A stretch of 64,000 bases of DNA, taken from NCBI RefSeq assembly GCF_025370875.1, contig NZ_JAMXFD010000007.1:184356-248355 (forward strand). The letters run 5' to 3'. This document shows positions 53,953 to 63,611 of the stretch, piece by piece. How positions within the stretch are numbered: the first letter of the stretch is position 1; each line of letters starts with the position of its first letter. Source of the stretch: Laspinema palackyanum D2c. GTDB lineage: Bacteria; Cyanobacteriota; Cyanobacteriia; Cyanobacteriales; Laspinemataceae. The notes under the pieces are model-generated. The model did not search any database, was not told where the DNA came from, and was given only the letters and a program-made list of their open reading frames with translations. The translations under genes were made by a program, and so were the position numbers.

Positions 53953-55047
53953 ATGTCTACAAACAACTCACACCCCACACCCCGAATCGCCATCCTGATT
54001 GAAGAAGGAGTGGAAGATTCAGAATTTAAAGTTCCTTATACAGCATTGCAACAAGCCGGGGCCAAAGTCTCTGTACTCGGGTCCGGCATGAATCAAACCT
54101 ATCACGGTAAAAATGGGAAAGTCTCCATCAAACCCGATGGGACCACCACCGAAGCCCGCGCTCAACATTTCGATGCCGTGATCATTCCCGGGGGTGGCGC
54201 ACCGGATAAAATGCGAACCAACCCCAACACGATCGCCTTCGTTCAAGAAGCGGCTGCCTTGGGCAAATTAATCGCTGCCGTCTGCCACGGGCCCCAAGTC
54301 TTAATCGAAGCCGACTTACTGCGGGGACGTCGTGCCACCGGCTTTATCTCCATCCGCAAAGATATGGAAAATGCCGGTGCCACCTATATTGATGAAGCCG
54401 TAACCACCGATGGTAACCTAATCTGCTCTCGGCAACCCGGGGATTTAGCCATTTTCACCACCGCCATTCTCTCCAGGCTGAATTTGAGCATTCCCGACCA
54501 ATCCATGCCCGATCGCAACGACAGTTCAGCCGAATGGTGGCAACTTGCCGAAGCCTGGGGAGGATCAACCCGTCAGGAAATTATCGATGGATTAAATCAG
54601 GCAATGGCGGGCGAACGCTATAGCCAAGAAGCCTTTAAACAGTATGCCCACAACACCACCGATAACGCGACTCGATTGCTGCTGTTAGAGATTTGGGAAG
54701 AAAAAGTCAGCCATCTCGAACTGTTGGAAAGCCGCCTGCGAACCCTGGGAGAACAACTGTTTTTACCGGCAATGGCTGCTGGGGCCTTCGCTTCTTTAAG
54801 GAACGTTTTACCCGCTGAAGATGACTTGACCATTTTGCGTCACGCCTTGGGGGATATTCAAACCGGGGTGATCGACTGTTTCCAATTGCAAGTCCAGTTT
54901 ACGGACCCTGTGTCCACGATGATTTTTAGTAGCATTGAACGGGACTTGGCTAAGGCAGAGCGTCGTTTGGCTCGGATGTACCAAGAACGGATCGGCTTGA
55001 GTGAACCGAAACCGGCGCAACCGACTACCCCCGTGGGAATCGTCTAA
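53953..55047 (+). CDS. DJ-1/PfpI glutamine-amidotransferase-like protein fused to a four-helix domain
   Basis: A 364-aa fusion. Residues 10-185 are a DJ-1/PfpI/YhbO domain: AIIPGGGAPDKMR oxyanion loop, nucleophile Cys in IAAVCHGPQVLIEADLLRGR and the C-terminal DAAGATYIDEAV-type stretch, here NAGATYIDEAVTTDGNLICS. Residues 195-350 are helical: RQEIIDGLNQAMAGERYSQE, LLLLEIWEEKVSHLELLESR and SSIERDLAKAERRLARMYQE. This pattern resembles rubrerythrin/ferritin-like four-helix domains, with Glu/His candidates for a metal site. Known DJ-1 proteins degrade methylglyoxal or act as peptidases; the exact activity is undetermined. A hairpin follows (55062-55092). Confidence 0.88.
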   Translation: MSTNNSHPTPRIAILIEEGVEDSEFKVPYTALQQAGAKVSVLGSGMNQTYHGKNGKVSIKPDGTTTEARAQHFDAVIIPGGGAPDKMRTNPNTIAFVQEAAALGKLIAAVCHGPQVLIEADLLRGRRATGFISIRKDMENAGATYIDEAVTTDGNLICSRQPGDLAIFTTAILSRLNLSIPDQSMPDRNDSSAEWWQLAEAWGGSTRQEIIDGLNQAMAGERYSQEAFKQYAHNTTDNATRLLLLEIWEEKVSHLELLESRLRTLGEQLFLPAMAAGAFASLRNVLPAEDDLTILRHALGDIQTGVIDCFQLQVQFTDPVSTMIFSSIERDLAKAERRLARMYQERIGLSEPKPAQPTTPVGIV

Positions 55048-55061
55048 AATTCCAACGCAGA

Positions 55062-55092
55062 AAGGTGAGTGATGGAGGCGATCGCTCACCTT
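55062..55092 (+). terminator. Hairpin after the DJ-1 fusion gene
   Basis: AAGGTGAG and CTCACCTT enclose a HIP1-containing loop, followed by ATTTGT. Moderately convincing terminator. Confidence 0.5.
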
Positions 55093-55288
55093 ATTTGTAG
55101 TTACCGCTCTAGGACAGATGATAGGATAGCCAGCAAGATGTTTGTACTCCTTTAAATATTTGTACCTATAAATATCTCTACCCGACCAGTCCACCGAACC
55201 GCTCTATTCAGGATTTTTGCATAAAATGAGGACAGGGGAACATTAGAAAACCCTCTTCAATAATAGTCATAAAAACCGGAGATAACAA

Positions 55289-56611
55289 ATGAAAACTGAA
55301 CCCAATAATTTACAAACTGAACTCAAAGAACAAGAAGTCAAATCCAAAAACTCAGCCTGCCAACAAGTCGGTTCAGCAGTGGGAGATGTGCAAGAAACTC
55401 TTAATAAAACCGCCTTGGAAGTGAGTAAGGTGGCGGTGGATAAAGTGGCAGAAACCATCCAATTCGTGGGGGCGATCGCCCAAGGAGACAGTGGGGGAGT
55501 TGCCTTTGATATGGCTTCTTTAAGCGCAACCGCAGTAGAAGCCGCAGGAGTTGCCAGCCAGTGGGCCTCGGAAACGGGAAAATCCGTCACTCAAAATGCC
55601 TCTAAGACTGCCGAAACTGCGACCAAAGAATCGATGAAGTTGTTTGATCGCACCGCCCTGGAAACGGGAAAAGCCCTCTCATTTATTGGGGAGAACCCGG
55701 TAGTTAAAAAATTCGCTGAAGTCTTTAAAGCCCAATGGCTGCTGAATTTAGTGGGACAGGTGGATATAGACAAAGCTCAATCCCAAGTTCGCAAGTTGCA
55801 GCAAGAGTATCCTCATGAAAGCCCCAATGAGATTGCCCATCGGATCATGGTGGAGAAATCGCTTTATGCGGGGGGGATTGGATTCGTCAGTAGTATTATC
55901 CCAGGACTGGCCCTCGCCCTATTGGGGGTGGATGTGATGGCAACCACCGCATTGCAGGCAGAAATGGTTTATCAGATTGCTGGGGCTTATGACATGGATT
56001 TAAAAGATCCGGCGCGTCGCGGGGAAGTGTTAGCGATTTTTGGGTTATCCCTGGGGGGTTCAGCGGCATTAAAAGGCGGATTAGGGGTGTTGCGGAACCT
56101 GCCGGTAGCAGGGATGGCGATCGGGGCGAGTTCTAATGCGGTGATGTTGTATGGATTGGGATATGCAGCTTGTCGTTTTTATGAAGCGAAGACGAATCCG
56201 CTGACTCAGGAGGCGGCAACTCAAGCGTTAGAAGAAGAGAATCAGGAGTATTTGGAACGAGCGATCGCCCAAAAAGATGTGATGGACCGGATTTTGATTC
56301 ATCAGATTTTGGCGTCTCGTCCAGATACCTCTTGGGCGGAGATTTTGCCGGAATTAAAGCCATTAAACTTTACTACGGAGTCATTGAAGGCGATCGAGGC
56401 GGAGATAGAGCATCCGGTCCCCTTGCCGGAACTGCTGAATCTGCTCGATCGCGATTTTGCCTATCCCCTGTTAGCCCAATGTTACCGAATTGCTCAAATC
56501 GATGGGGTAATCACCGATCAAGAACAGCAGGTGATGGAGGCGATCGCTAATCATTTCCAAATTGACCTGCAAGAGGTTCAGGCAATGATTAGCGCCCCAT
56601 CACCGGAATAA
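55289..56611 (+). CDS. EcsC-like protein with TerB-like C-terminus
   Basis: A 440-aa protein. The N-terminus (1-150) is Ala/Ser/Thr-rich and helical (KTALEVSKVAVDKVAETIQF). Residues 150-325 resemble EcsC/DUF697-type domains, with two hydrophobic hairpins: SLYAGGIGFVSSIIPGLALA and GEVLAIFGLSLGGSAALKGG. The C-terminal 60 residues read YPLLAQCYRIAQIDGVITDQ-EQQVMEAIANHFQID, the DG...EE...I pattern of TerB-like domains of tellurite-resistance proteins. It is probably membrane-associated. Function unknown. GGAG and ATAACAA before the ATG; it closes the same-strand run. Confidence 0.8.
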   Translation: MKTEPNNLQTELKEQEVKSKNSACQQVGSAVGDVQETLNKTALEVSKVAVDKVAETIQFVGAIAQGDSGGVAFDMASLSATAVEAAGVASQWASETGKSVTQNASKTAETATKESMKLFDRTALETGKALSFIGENPVVKKFAEVFKAQWLLNLVGQVDIDKAQSQVRKLQQEYPHESPNEIAHRIMVEKSLYAGGIGFVSSIIPGLALALLGVDVMATTALQAEMVYQIAGAYDMDLKDPARRGEVLAIFGLSLGGSAALKGGLGVLRNLPVAGMAIGASSNAVMLYGLGYAACRFYEAKTNPLTQEAATQALEEENQEYLERAIAQKDVMDRILIHQILASRPDTSWAEILPELKPLNFTTESLKAIEAEIEHPVPLPELLNLLDRDFAYPLLAQCYRIAQIDGVITDQEQQVMEAIANHFQIDLQEVQAMISAPSPE

Positions 56612-56788
56612 AACCCCACCGCCTGGGGGCTTGGTGGTGAAAGCGGATCAGGACTTTAGCGAATTCTAGGAGGGAATCCGAATCTGTGGGCGGGGCAGTT
56701 GATGGACTGCCCCGACTCTCTATAGAGGGTGACCCCCCAGGGAGAGGTTGGGCCTCCGGTTGAAACCCGAGAACAACCCGATGGGAGA

Positions 56789-57127
56789 TTACTGGTCCTC
56801 GTAGACCATTTGGGGTAAACCCATGCTGTAGTTTTGGACCCGGCTGTTGAGGTTATAGGAGAGTTCACCCTCTTGGAGGAGCGATCGCAAATAATACTCC
56901 AGATCCGAACCGATGCGGCGTAAATTGTACTCCGTTAAATCTTCCCCGCTGTAAGAATCAACCAGTTCATCAAACTTGCGGTAAACCTTCTGTAACGTCG
57001 GTTCCGGCCAGTTAAACTCATTGTCCGGATCCACATCAAGGGTTAATAAGTCTGGACTCGGAGCAAATTCGTTATCTTGCACCTCTGCCGTAAAAATCCG
57101 AATGTGACGGGTCGTTGACTTGAGCAT
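56789..57127 (-). CDS. ndhM: NDH-1 subunit M
   Basis: A 112-aa subunit of the thylakoid photosynthetic NAD(P)H:plastoquinone oxidoreductase (NDH-1), part of the oxygenic-phototroph-specific arm needed for cyclic electron flow. The start MLKSTTRHIRIFTAEVQDNE, LTLDVDPDNEFNWPE, FDELVDSYSGEDLTEYNLRR and YNLNSRVQNYSMGLPQ are signature stretches. The gene could begin at the first of two ATGs (57130); the second is used here. It is divergent from the PP2C gene 436 bp away. Confidence 0.95.
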   Translation of the reverse strand: MLKSTTRHIRIFTAEVQDNEFAPSPDLLTLDVDPDNEFNWPEPTLQKVYRKFDELVDSYSGEDLTEYNLRRIGSDLEYYLRSLLQEGELSYNLNSRVQNYSMGLPQMVYEDQ

Positions 57128-57563
57128 CATAGCTAGTATGCCAGGGTAGTTAAAATCAATACAACATCAATTGTAAAGCGCCGCACAAGCCCCCGCTCAA
57201 TCCAGCACCAACGGGAGAGACAGGTAGACTGTCCGAGGATGGGTCTGGAAGAATTCCGGATTAAGGGGTTGACAAGGGGGTTGTCCTACAGCCACAGTAC
57301 AACCGAAGCCAATCCGGGCAAGCCTGGGAAAAACTCCTGACTCAACGGCGAGTTATAAAAGCCCTAAACGGTCAGAAAAAAGCTAAAATCGGACATTGGC
57401 ACTTAGGTTGAGCGATCTAGCTTGAACCCGGGGTGACCTACTAGAATACAACTATCATCGATTGAGTCATCAATCTATTCCCCAAATGCTGCGCCCATAG
57501 TAAGGAGATCATATTGCCGACATTCGGCTGACTAAAACCAGCTTCCAGGCGCGAGGAATCCCC
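57128..57563. promoter_or_regulatory. Divergent promoter region of ndhM and the PP2C gene
   Basis: A 436-bp non-coding space between divergent genes. No consensus -35/-10 pair or clear operator could be fixed. It contains a repeated CACAAG/TTGTCC-like stretch near 57275-57300. Confidence 0.35.
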
Positions 57564-59984
57564 ATGAACAAACCATCGGCCATAATCTACTGTCCCAACT
57601 TTACTTGCCAGTCTCCCAACCCGGAGACTCAAAAATTTTGTCAAAAATGTGGCACTCCCCTGCCGAAACGCTACTTATGGGCAGTGGGTGGAACGGGTCG
57701 TCCCAGCTATCAACCGGGGGATATCTTAGCCGATCGCTATTGGGTTAAGGAAGATCAGATTCTGGTCGATACCAAACCCGGAGTCTTGCCGGAGATGCCC
57801 GTCGAGATTCCCGGGGCGCTCATTCCCTATCTCAAACTGTTTCCCCTGCGATTGCACGTTCCCCAGGTTTATGGTCGATTGCCGTCGAAAGGGAACGACC
57901 CGAATCGGGATATTTGGTTACTAGAAGAAACGGCGATTTATCCGGAAGGGACAATGGTGGCGGTCCGCAAAGGGCAACCCCCGGAAGCAGTTCATGCCCA
58001 ACTGATGCCGTTACTGACGGACTCCTGGGCAGATGCCTCGCCGATGCGCCAGCTCAATTGGTTGTGGCAGATGGCTCAACTGTGGTATCCGTTTAAAAAG
58101 GAAGGGGTGGCCCAGAGTCTGCTGAATCCGGGATTGCTGCGGGTGGAAGGGTCCTTGCTGCGCCTGCTGGAATTGCCACGGGATGCCACAACACCGGACC
58201 TGTCTGAACTAGGTCAGTTGTGGTTGAGTTTGGCCAAAACCGCTCATCCGGCGATCGCCCCCTATCTGGAACGACTCAGCCAGATGCTAACGATGGGAGA
58301 TGTGCAAACCCCATCGCAATTGACGGAGCTGTTAGACCGGGGTTTAAGTCTGTGTGGAGAGCTTTATAAGCGCACCTATTACATTGCCACCGGGACCGAT
58401 CGCGGGCCGACTCGTCGCCGGAATGAAGATGCCTGCTATCCCCCCAGTGGGACCAGCCGTGCCACCTCAGATACCAGTGGGTTAGCGATCGTCTGTGATG
58501 GCATTGGGGGACATGAAGGGGGGAATGTCGCTTCTAATTTGGCGATCGAAACCTTACAACAACACCTGGAATCCCTTGTTTCCGAGAATACCCAGAGCGC
58601 TCCCCACCGGATCATCGAGCAGATCGAATCTGCCGTGGGGATTGCGAACGATCGCATCGCCAGTCGCAATGATGAAGAACAGCGCCAAGCTCGCCAGCGC
58701 ATGGGTACCACCTTGGTCATGGCCTTGACCCATCGCCATGAAATTTATATCAATCATATTGGGGATAGTCGCGCCTATTGGATTACCTCAACCGGATGCC
58801 GCCAAGTCACCTTAGATGATGATGTCGCTTCTCGGGAGGTCCGTTTGGGGTACTCCCTGTACCGGGATGCCTTACAACAAGGAGCAGCCGGGTCTTTGAT
58901 CCAGGCATTAGGGATGGGGGCTTCCTCGGTGCTTCATCCCACGGTCCAACGTTTTATCATGGATGAGGATAGCGCTTTCCTCCTCTGTTCCGATGGATTG
59001 AGCGATAATGACCGGGTGGAGCAATACTGGGAAACGGAAATCCTGCCGATTTTATCCGGGGAATTCCCCGTGTTGCGATCGGTCACCAAGTTAATCGATA
59101 TTGGTAATTTTCATAACGGTCACGATAATGTCACCGTGGGGCTGGTTTACTGCAAGGTAGAACCCATTCGGTCTGCCGGACTCGACCCCCGTTTGTTGGT
59201 AGCACAACTCCAATCAGTCCCCCCTGCCGAACCCCTAGAAGACTCTCAACCGACGCTTTTCCCGAAGAAAAATCCCGAAACTCTCAAACCCGAGGATGCC
59301 CCGACGGAGTTGAGACCCTCTCCACAGCCCCGACGTTCCAAGTTGCCAATGTTACTGGGAATCCTGTTGTTGCTGGGCCTCGGCGTCGTAGCGGGTTTAG
59401 TGCTCACCGAGGAGGGATGGCAGAATCTCAGCAAGAATTTACCCGGGTCGCCGCCAGACAACTCGAACCCCACGGATCCCGTCACCGACCCCCTCCCGAT
59501 GCCGGACATCTCCGAGCGGGCCACGATAGAACCCGGGCAGTACCTGCAACTGAGGCGTTCTTCCACGGCTCAAGGGCCAGAGAATGGGGAATTGGTCTTG
59601 TTGAAGCAACAAGGGGAGGCTATCCCGGCAAATCAATTGGGTTTTATCCCCAGTGGCAGTGTTCTGTTGGTGATGGGCAAACAACAGGCCGTTAGCGATC
59701 CGGATGCCTGGGTCCAAGTCCAAGTTTGCTCGACCCCAGAACCCGTGGGATCAGTGGCGGCTGCACCGGCTCCAGTTTCTGGGGTTCAAGGGGCCTCTGA
59801 ACCCGCCAGTGAGGATGCTCCCCCACCGGCAGCGCCACCTCCTGTAGGGGTCCGACCGAGCAATATGGGGTGGATTTCAGAGAAGTTGTTACTTCCCCAG
59901 GTCCAGCCGAATGTCGTCCCAACTGCTACAGAACAAGGGGGATGTATCGAGGAACCCAACCCTCAGCCCTTTGAAGTGCGGTAA
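57564..59984 (+). CDS. PP2C serine/threonine phosphatase with zinc ribbon and membrane anchor
   Basis: An 806-aa protein. A zinc ribbon is at residues 9-35 (YCPNFTC ... KFCQKCGTPL). Residues 60-260 are a kinase-like or structured accessory region. A PP2C (PPM) domain spans about 270-535: TDRGPTRRRNEDA (metal Asp and Arg), VCDGIGGHEGGNVASN, IGDSRAYWI, LLCSDGLSDND and DNVTVGLVY. All metal-binding Asp positions are visible, so it should be active. A membrane helix (about 600-623, MLLGILLLLGLGVVAGLVLT) is followed by an SH3-like C-terminus (660-790). It is likely a counterpart of Ser/Thr kinases such as the one at 2.6-4.6 kb, but no link is proven. Confidence 0.93.
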   Translation: MNKPSAIIYCPNFTCQSPNPETQKFCQKCGTPLPKRYLWAVGGTGRPSYQPGDILADRYWVKEDQILVDTKPGVLPEMPVEIPGALIPYLKLFPLRLHVPQVYGRLPSKGNDPNRDIWLLEETAIYPEGTMVAVRKGQPPEAVHAQLMPLLTDSWADASPMRQLNWLWQMAQLWYPFKKEGVAQSLLNPGLLRVEGSLLRLLELPRDATTPDLSELGQLWLSLAKTAHPAIAPYLERLSQMLTMGDVQTPSQLTELLDRGLSLCGELYKRTYYIATGTDRGPTRRRNEDACYPPSGTSRATSDTSGLAIVCDGIGGHEGGNVASNLAIETLQQHLESLVSENTQSAPHRIIEQIESAVGIANDRIASRNDEEQRQARQRMGTTLVMALTHRHEIYINHIGDSRAYWITSTGCRQVTLDDDVASREVRLGYSLYRDALQQGAAGSLIQALGMGASSVLHPTVQRFIMDEDSAFLLCSDGLSDNDRVEQYWETEILPILSGEFPVLRSVTKLIDIGNFHNGHDNVTVGLVYCKVEPIRSAGLDPRLLVAQLQSVPPAEPLEDSQPTLFPKKNPETLKPEDAPTELRPSPQPRRSKLPMLLGILLLLGLGVVAGLVLTEEGWQNLSKNLPGSPPDNSNPTDPVTDPLPMPDISERATIEPGQYLQLRRSSTAQGPENGELVLLKQQGEAIPANQLGFIPSGSVLLVMGKQQAVSDPDAWVQVQVCSTPEPVGSVAAAPAPVSGVQGASEPASEDAPPPAAPPPVGVRPSNMGWISEKLLLPQVQPNVVPTATEQGGCIEEPNPQPFEVR

Positions 59985-60966
59985 CCGGGGATTTTTGGCC
60001 TAAACCGGGGCGATTCCCCTTCGGGATCCCCCTGGGCTGAATCTCCTGTTAGAGGGTGGGGAATCCCCTTGTGAACAGTTGGCGGATGATGCAATTTTCC
60101 CCGGGTCATGGCTCCCTGGTTAGAGAGCCGGAATGTCGGGCTACCCCGGCTGTTTTTACCGAAACCTTATTCCGCTTATATAATCTATAAAATTGTGGGG
60201 AACGGCAGAAAATCAAGGCCCGATTTTGCCATCAACTCACATAAAATCTGTGGATTTAGACTGAGGCATCCCAAGCCAACAGTCGGGTTTTTTATTCGCT
60301 CTGGGGCTGCTTTCAAAGCCGGGTTGGTTCCTGAAACTCCGGTTTAATCTGAAGTCCGGTTGATCTCAAAAGGATTGAGAAGGATGGAGGGGGATGGCCA
60401 TGAGGGAGAACCTATCTATGGGCTTGAACCATTCTGGGTTGAGGTCTTCGTTCCACGGATGTCAAGGCTGGGAACAGTCTATCTAAAGGAATATGTTACG
60501 GTATAAACTGCCGTGAAAGTACCGGCCTACTCTCCGAGTCAGGGGAGAGTTTGGATGACTAGAATGTAGGGGTAAGTCAGGGAGTCAGATCCGTTAACAA
60601 CAGCGCCGGGACTGGCATCAGGGAACAGTCACATTGGGGAAGCATCAACAAGGGATCCAAATTGAACCCGCTGATCGTTCTGAATCCAGGGAGTGCCATC
60701 GGAGGCGATCGCCAGATCAGGGAGATGCCCGATTCATCCCTTAACTCCCAACGGCGATCGGGTTGGAGACAGTTGATTCGGGTGTGGGGTGAGGTGCAAT
60801 GCAATTAGGATGGGGATGGAGACACCCACCCCTACAAAACCTCCAGAAAATAGGACATTTTCAGGTGAACGTGGGAGGATGCTCATTCCCCAGTAAAACG
60901 ATTCATAACCTCGATGCTTTCGGGCGTCGAGAATTAGACATCGATGCCAAACATATCGAGGCAACT
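59985..60966. other. Non-coding region upstream of the cyclase gene
   Basis: About 980 bp. A stem CTCTCC-GAGTCAGG-GGAGAG (about 60530-60549) is the only marked structure. An open frame continues upstream of the cyclase start (60799) but its residues are not protein-like, and the RBS favours 60967. No other gene is supported. Confidence 0.5.
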
Positions 60967-62898
60967 ATGCCAAAAAAGCCGAAAATACCCTGGAGTCGCT
61001 ATCTTCCTGCTGCCATCATCTTTGGAATGGGGGTTGGACTGTCTGTAATCGGATTCACGGTGGTATGGGAGTGGGAAAATCGGCGACGAGACTATGAATT
61101 AAGTCGGAGCATTGACGGTTTAACGGGTCGATTGCAGCAGCAACTTGACGCTGACTTGGAAGTTATTCGCACGATTACAGACTTCTTTCAATCCTCGCAA
61201 ACTGTCGATCTTGACTCCTTTGAGCAGTTCGTGCAACGTCCCCTATCAAACCCTTCTACCGTGTCTCTCGTTGCCTGGGTTGAGCGGGTAGAGGATGCCG
61301 ATCGCGACGATTACGAGGAGCGGATGGCGATGGAAGGGGATACGAATTTTGGGATTACACAACCGCTCACCCCAGGCCGTTTTGTCCAGCGCGATCGCCT
61401 TGGCGAATACTTTCCTATCTCCTATATTGCCCCCCTCCCGGAAAACCCCAATACCCCCGGCTGGGATCTCGCCGCCAATCCCACCTACCAAGCGGTACTG
61501 AAACGAGCGGCACAGATGAGGCAATTGGTGGTCAGTGAGCGCTTAGAGTGGCAAGTGGGTTCGCGATCGCAACTGGGATTTTTAGCGGTTCACCCCGTCT
61601 ACGAGCAGGGTATCCCCACGCGCTTTACCCTCGCTCAGGACCCCGAACCCAGTTCGGAAGCCGTGAAACCCTTGCTCGGCTTTGTCGTAGGGTGGGTGGA
61701 GGTGGACAATCTGTTTCAACTCGCTGGAGCCAGAGGCAACCAGTTCAACTTGTACCTATGCGATGAAACTCCAGGAACAGGGACTCCCCCGGATTCCCGT
61801 CAACCCTATCCCTTGCTCACTTTACTTGAATCCACGGAACTCGTCACCTCAAATAGTGCCACGGAACCCTTTGTTCTGGATGTGCCCTCGGAATGTCCCC
61901 TCAAACCCCTAGAGAATCAGCGCAATCGCGGGGGTGGCGTCATAATCGCCAACGGGAACGAAGGTGCGATCCGGCGAGAAATCAAGGTCAATGGCCGGAT
62001 TTGGGCCTTCTATATCTGGCCCACGGATGAATATCATGCATCGCGCAGGCACTGGCGTTCTTGGGCGGTGCTGATTATTGGCTTTTTGTGGACCCATATT
62101 CCGGTCACCTATCTGCTGACTTCAGTCTCTCGGACCGCTGAAATTGAAGCTTTAGCCTTAGCTCGTGAGGAACAAGCGGCCCAGTTGCAGCAAGCGTTTA
62201 AGCAATTGGAGGTGGAACAAGCTAAGTCTGAGCGCCTATTGCTGAACGTTTTGCCTAAGGCGATCGCTGAACGTCTCAAAGAGGATACCCAAACCATTGC
62301 CGAAAGTTTTCCGGAAGTGACGGTCTTATTTGCCGATATTGTCGGCTTTACTAAGTTAGCGGCAAGGATTTCCCCCACGGAATTGGTGCAACTGCTCAAT
62401 GAAATCTTTACCATATTTGACCGCCTCGCGGAAAAACACGGGTTGGAGAAAATTAAAACGATTGGGGATGCCTATATGGTGGTGGGGGGTCTGCCGGTGC
62501 AACGCCACAATCATGCTTCTGCGATCGCAGAAATGGCCCTGGATATGCAAATAGAAATTCTGCATTTTAATCGTAAATGTCACGAATCTTTTGCCATGCG
62601 GATTGGCATTCATTCTGGACCGGCGATCGCTGGGGTGATCGGAACTCACAAGTTTATCTACGATCTCTGGGGGGATACGGTGAACATTGCCTCTCGCATG
62701 GAATCTCACGGGGTTCCCGGACGCATTCAGGTCTCTAGTACGACCTACTCTCTTCTACAGTCTAGTTACTGCTTCGAGTGCCGAGGCCCTATCCCCATCA
62801 AAGGAAAGGGGGAAATGCTCGTCTATCTACTCACCGGCAGAAAACAAGAAGGCATCTGCAAGCCCCTCTTTGAGCTGCCCTTCGAGGAAGAGGTTTGA
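60967..62898 (+). CDS. CHASE-domain adenylate cyclase (class III)
   Basis: About 643 aa from the ATG at 60967, preceded by GAGG (60958-60961). A first membrane helix (about 15-35, AAIIFGMGVGLSVIGFTVVW) leads to an extracytoplasmic CHASE sensor (about 60-290, with LVAWVERVEDADRDDYEE). A second helix (about 360-380, WAVLIIGFLWTHIPVTYLLT) and a coiled coil precede the catalytic domain (about 430-615). Catalytic residues: metal Asp in VLFADIVGFTKL and IGDAYMVVGG, Lys in EKIKTIGD and Asp in IYDLWGDTVNIASRM, the adenine-selecting K/D pair, and the transition-state Arg in ASRME. It makes cAMP in response to a small periplasmic ligand; the ligand is unknown. Confidence 0.95.
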   Translation: MPKKPKIPWSRYLPAAIIFGMGVGLSVIGFTVVWEWENRRRDYELSRSIDGLTGRLQQQLDADLEVIRTITDFFQSSQTVDLDSFEQFVQRPLSNPSTVSLVAWVERVEDADRDDYEERMAMEGDTNFGITQPLTPGRFVQRDRLGEYFPISYIAPLPENPNTPGWDLAANPTYQAVLKRAAQMRQLVVSERLEWQVGSRSQLGFLAVHPVYEQGIPTRFTLAQDPEPSSEAVKPLLGFVVGWVEVDNLFQLAGARGNQFNLYLCDETPGTGTPPDSRQPYPLLTLLESTELVTSNSATEPFVLDVPSECPLKPLENQRNRGGGVIIANGNEGAIRREIKVNGRIWAFYIWPTDEYHASRRHWRSWAVLIIGFLWTHIPVTYLLTSVSRTAEIEALALAREEQAAQLQQAFKQLEVEQAKSERLLLNVLPKAIAERLKEDTQTIAESFPEVTVLFADIVGFTKLAARISPTELVQLLNEIFTIFDRLAEKHGLEKIKTIGDAYMVVGGLPVQRHNHASAIAEMALDMQIEILHFNRKCHESFAMRIGIHSGPAIAGVIGTHKFIYDLWGDTVNIASRMESHGVPGRIQVSSTTYSLLQSSYCFECRGPIPIKGKGEMLVYLLTGRKQEGICKPLFELPFEEEV

Positions 62899-63611
62899 AA
62901 CCCTCCCCGGTGTCCTTAGTTGATGGGGGAGATGGGGGAGATGGGGTCCATCTCCCCATTCCAAAAACCCGCATTCTCGGGCTTAATGGGGTTCAAACAT
63001 TCAGTCTATTCCCCTCAAGGGTGAGTTTTTTGAGGGAGGATTTTATAAGTTTTGATAAAGGGTATAAATGGTTACGGTTTCCTGTCCCTAAAACCTGAAA
63101 AAATTGTTAAAAATCACCAAAAATATCGGGGAACAGAAACCTGACAAAAATCGGGACCTGAATTGGAACCCTGCCCAAAACTGGGGGCAAAAACTTGATA
63201 AAATTATGTAAAATAAAAACATCAGCATCAGATTGTTTCTCCTTCGAGGCTGTTCGGGGTGTATTTAAACTATTTTCAGTTGAGCGATCGCCTCCTTCAG
63301 TCCTAGGCAAAGGGGAGTTGATTGAAGTTGACCCCAAGTTGACATCAACTTCAGTAAACTTATCGAAATAGGTTGATAAAACTTAAACCAGTCAGGTGCA
63401 GAAAAAGACCGCAGGGGAGGAGGGAGTCTACTTGCCAGAGGAAAGAAATATCTAACAAAAGCCCCGAGGGGATTTTCAGGCAAACACAAAGAGGTTTTCT
63501 TAGTCAATCCGGCCAATTTTGAGTCAATGGAGCGCCAGCAACAAGCAAATCAAAGCCGCCCAAAGCAGTCGCGGCCTAGTCCAGAACATCGAGGTGTTTG
63601 AAAAGTCAGCC
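62899..63611. other. Non-coding region before the UrtA-like gene
   Basis: About 710 bp. It contains an inverted GATGGGGGAGATGGGG / CCATCTCCCC pair (about 62920-62960). No frame is convincing. An ATG at 63527 opens only a 24-aa frame that ends before 63612. Confidence 0.5.

Noticed and set aside
60799-60966. Upstream extension of the cyclase by 56 residues
   Set aside because: Not protein-like, while GAGG precedes the ATG at 60967 at good spacing.
63527-63601. A 24-codon frame as the true N-terminus of the UrtA-like protein
   Set aside because: It is out of frame and ends in a stop before the ATG at 63612.
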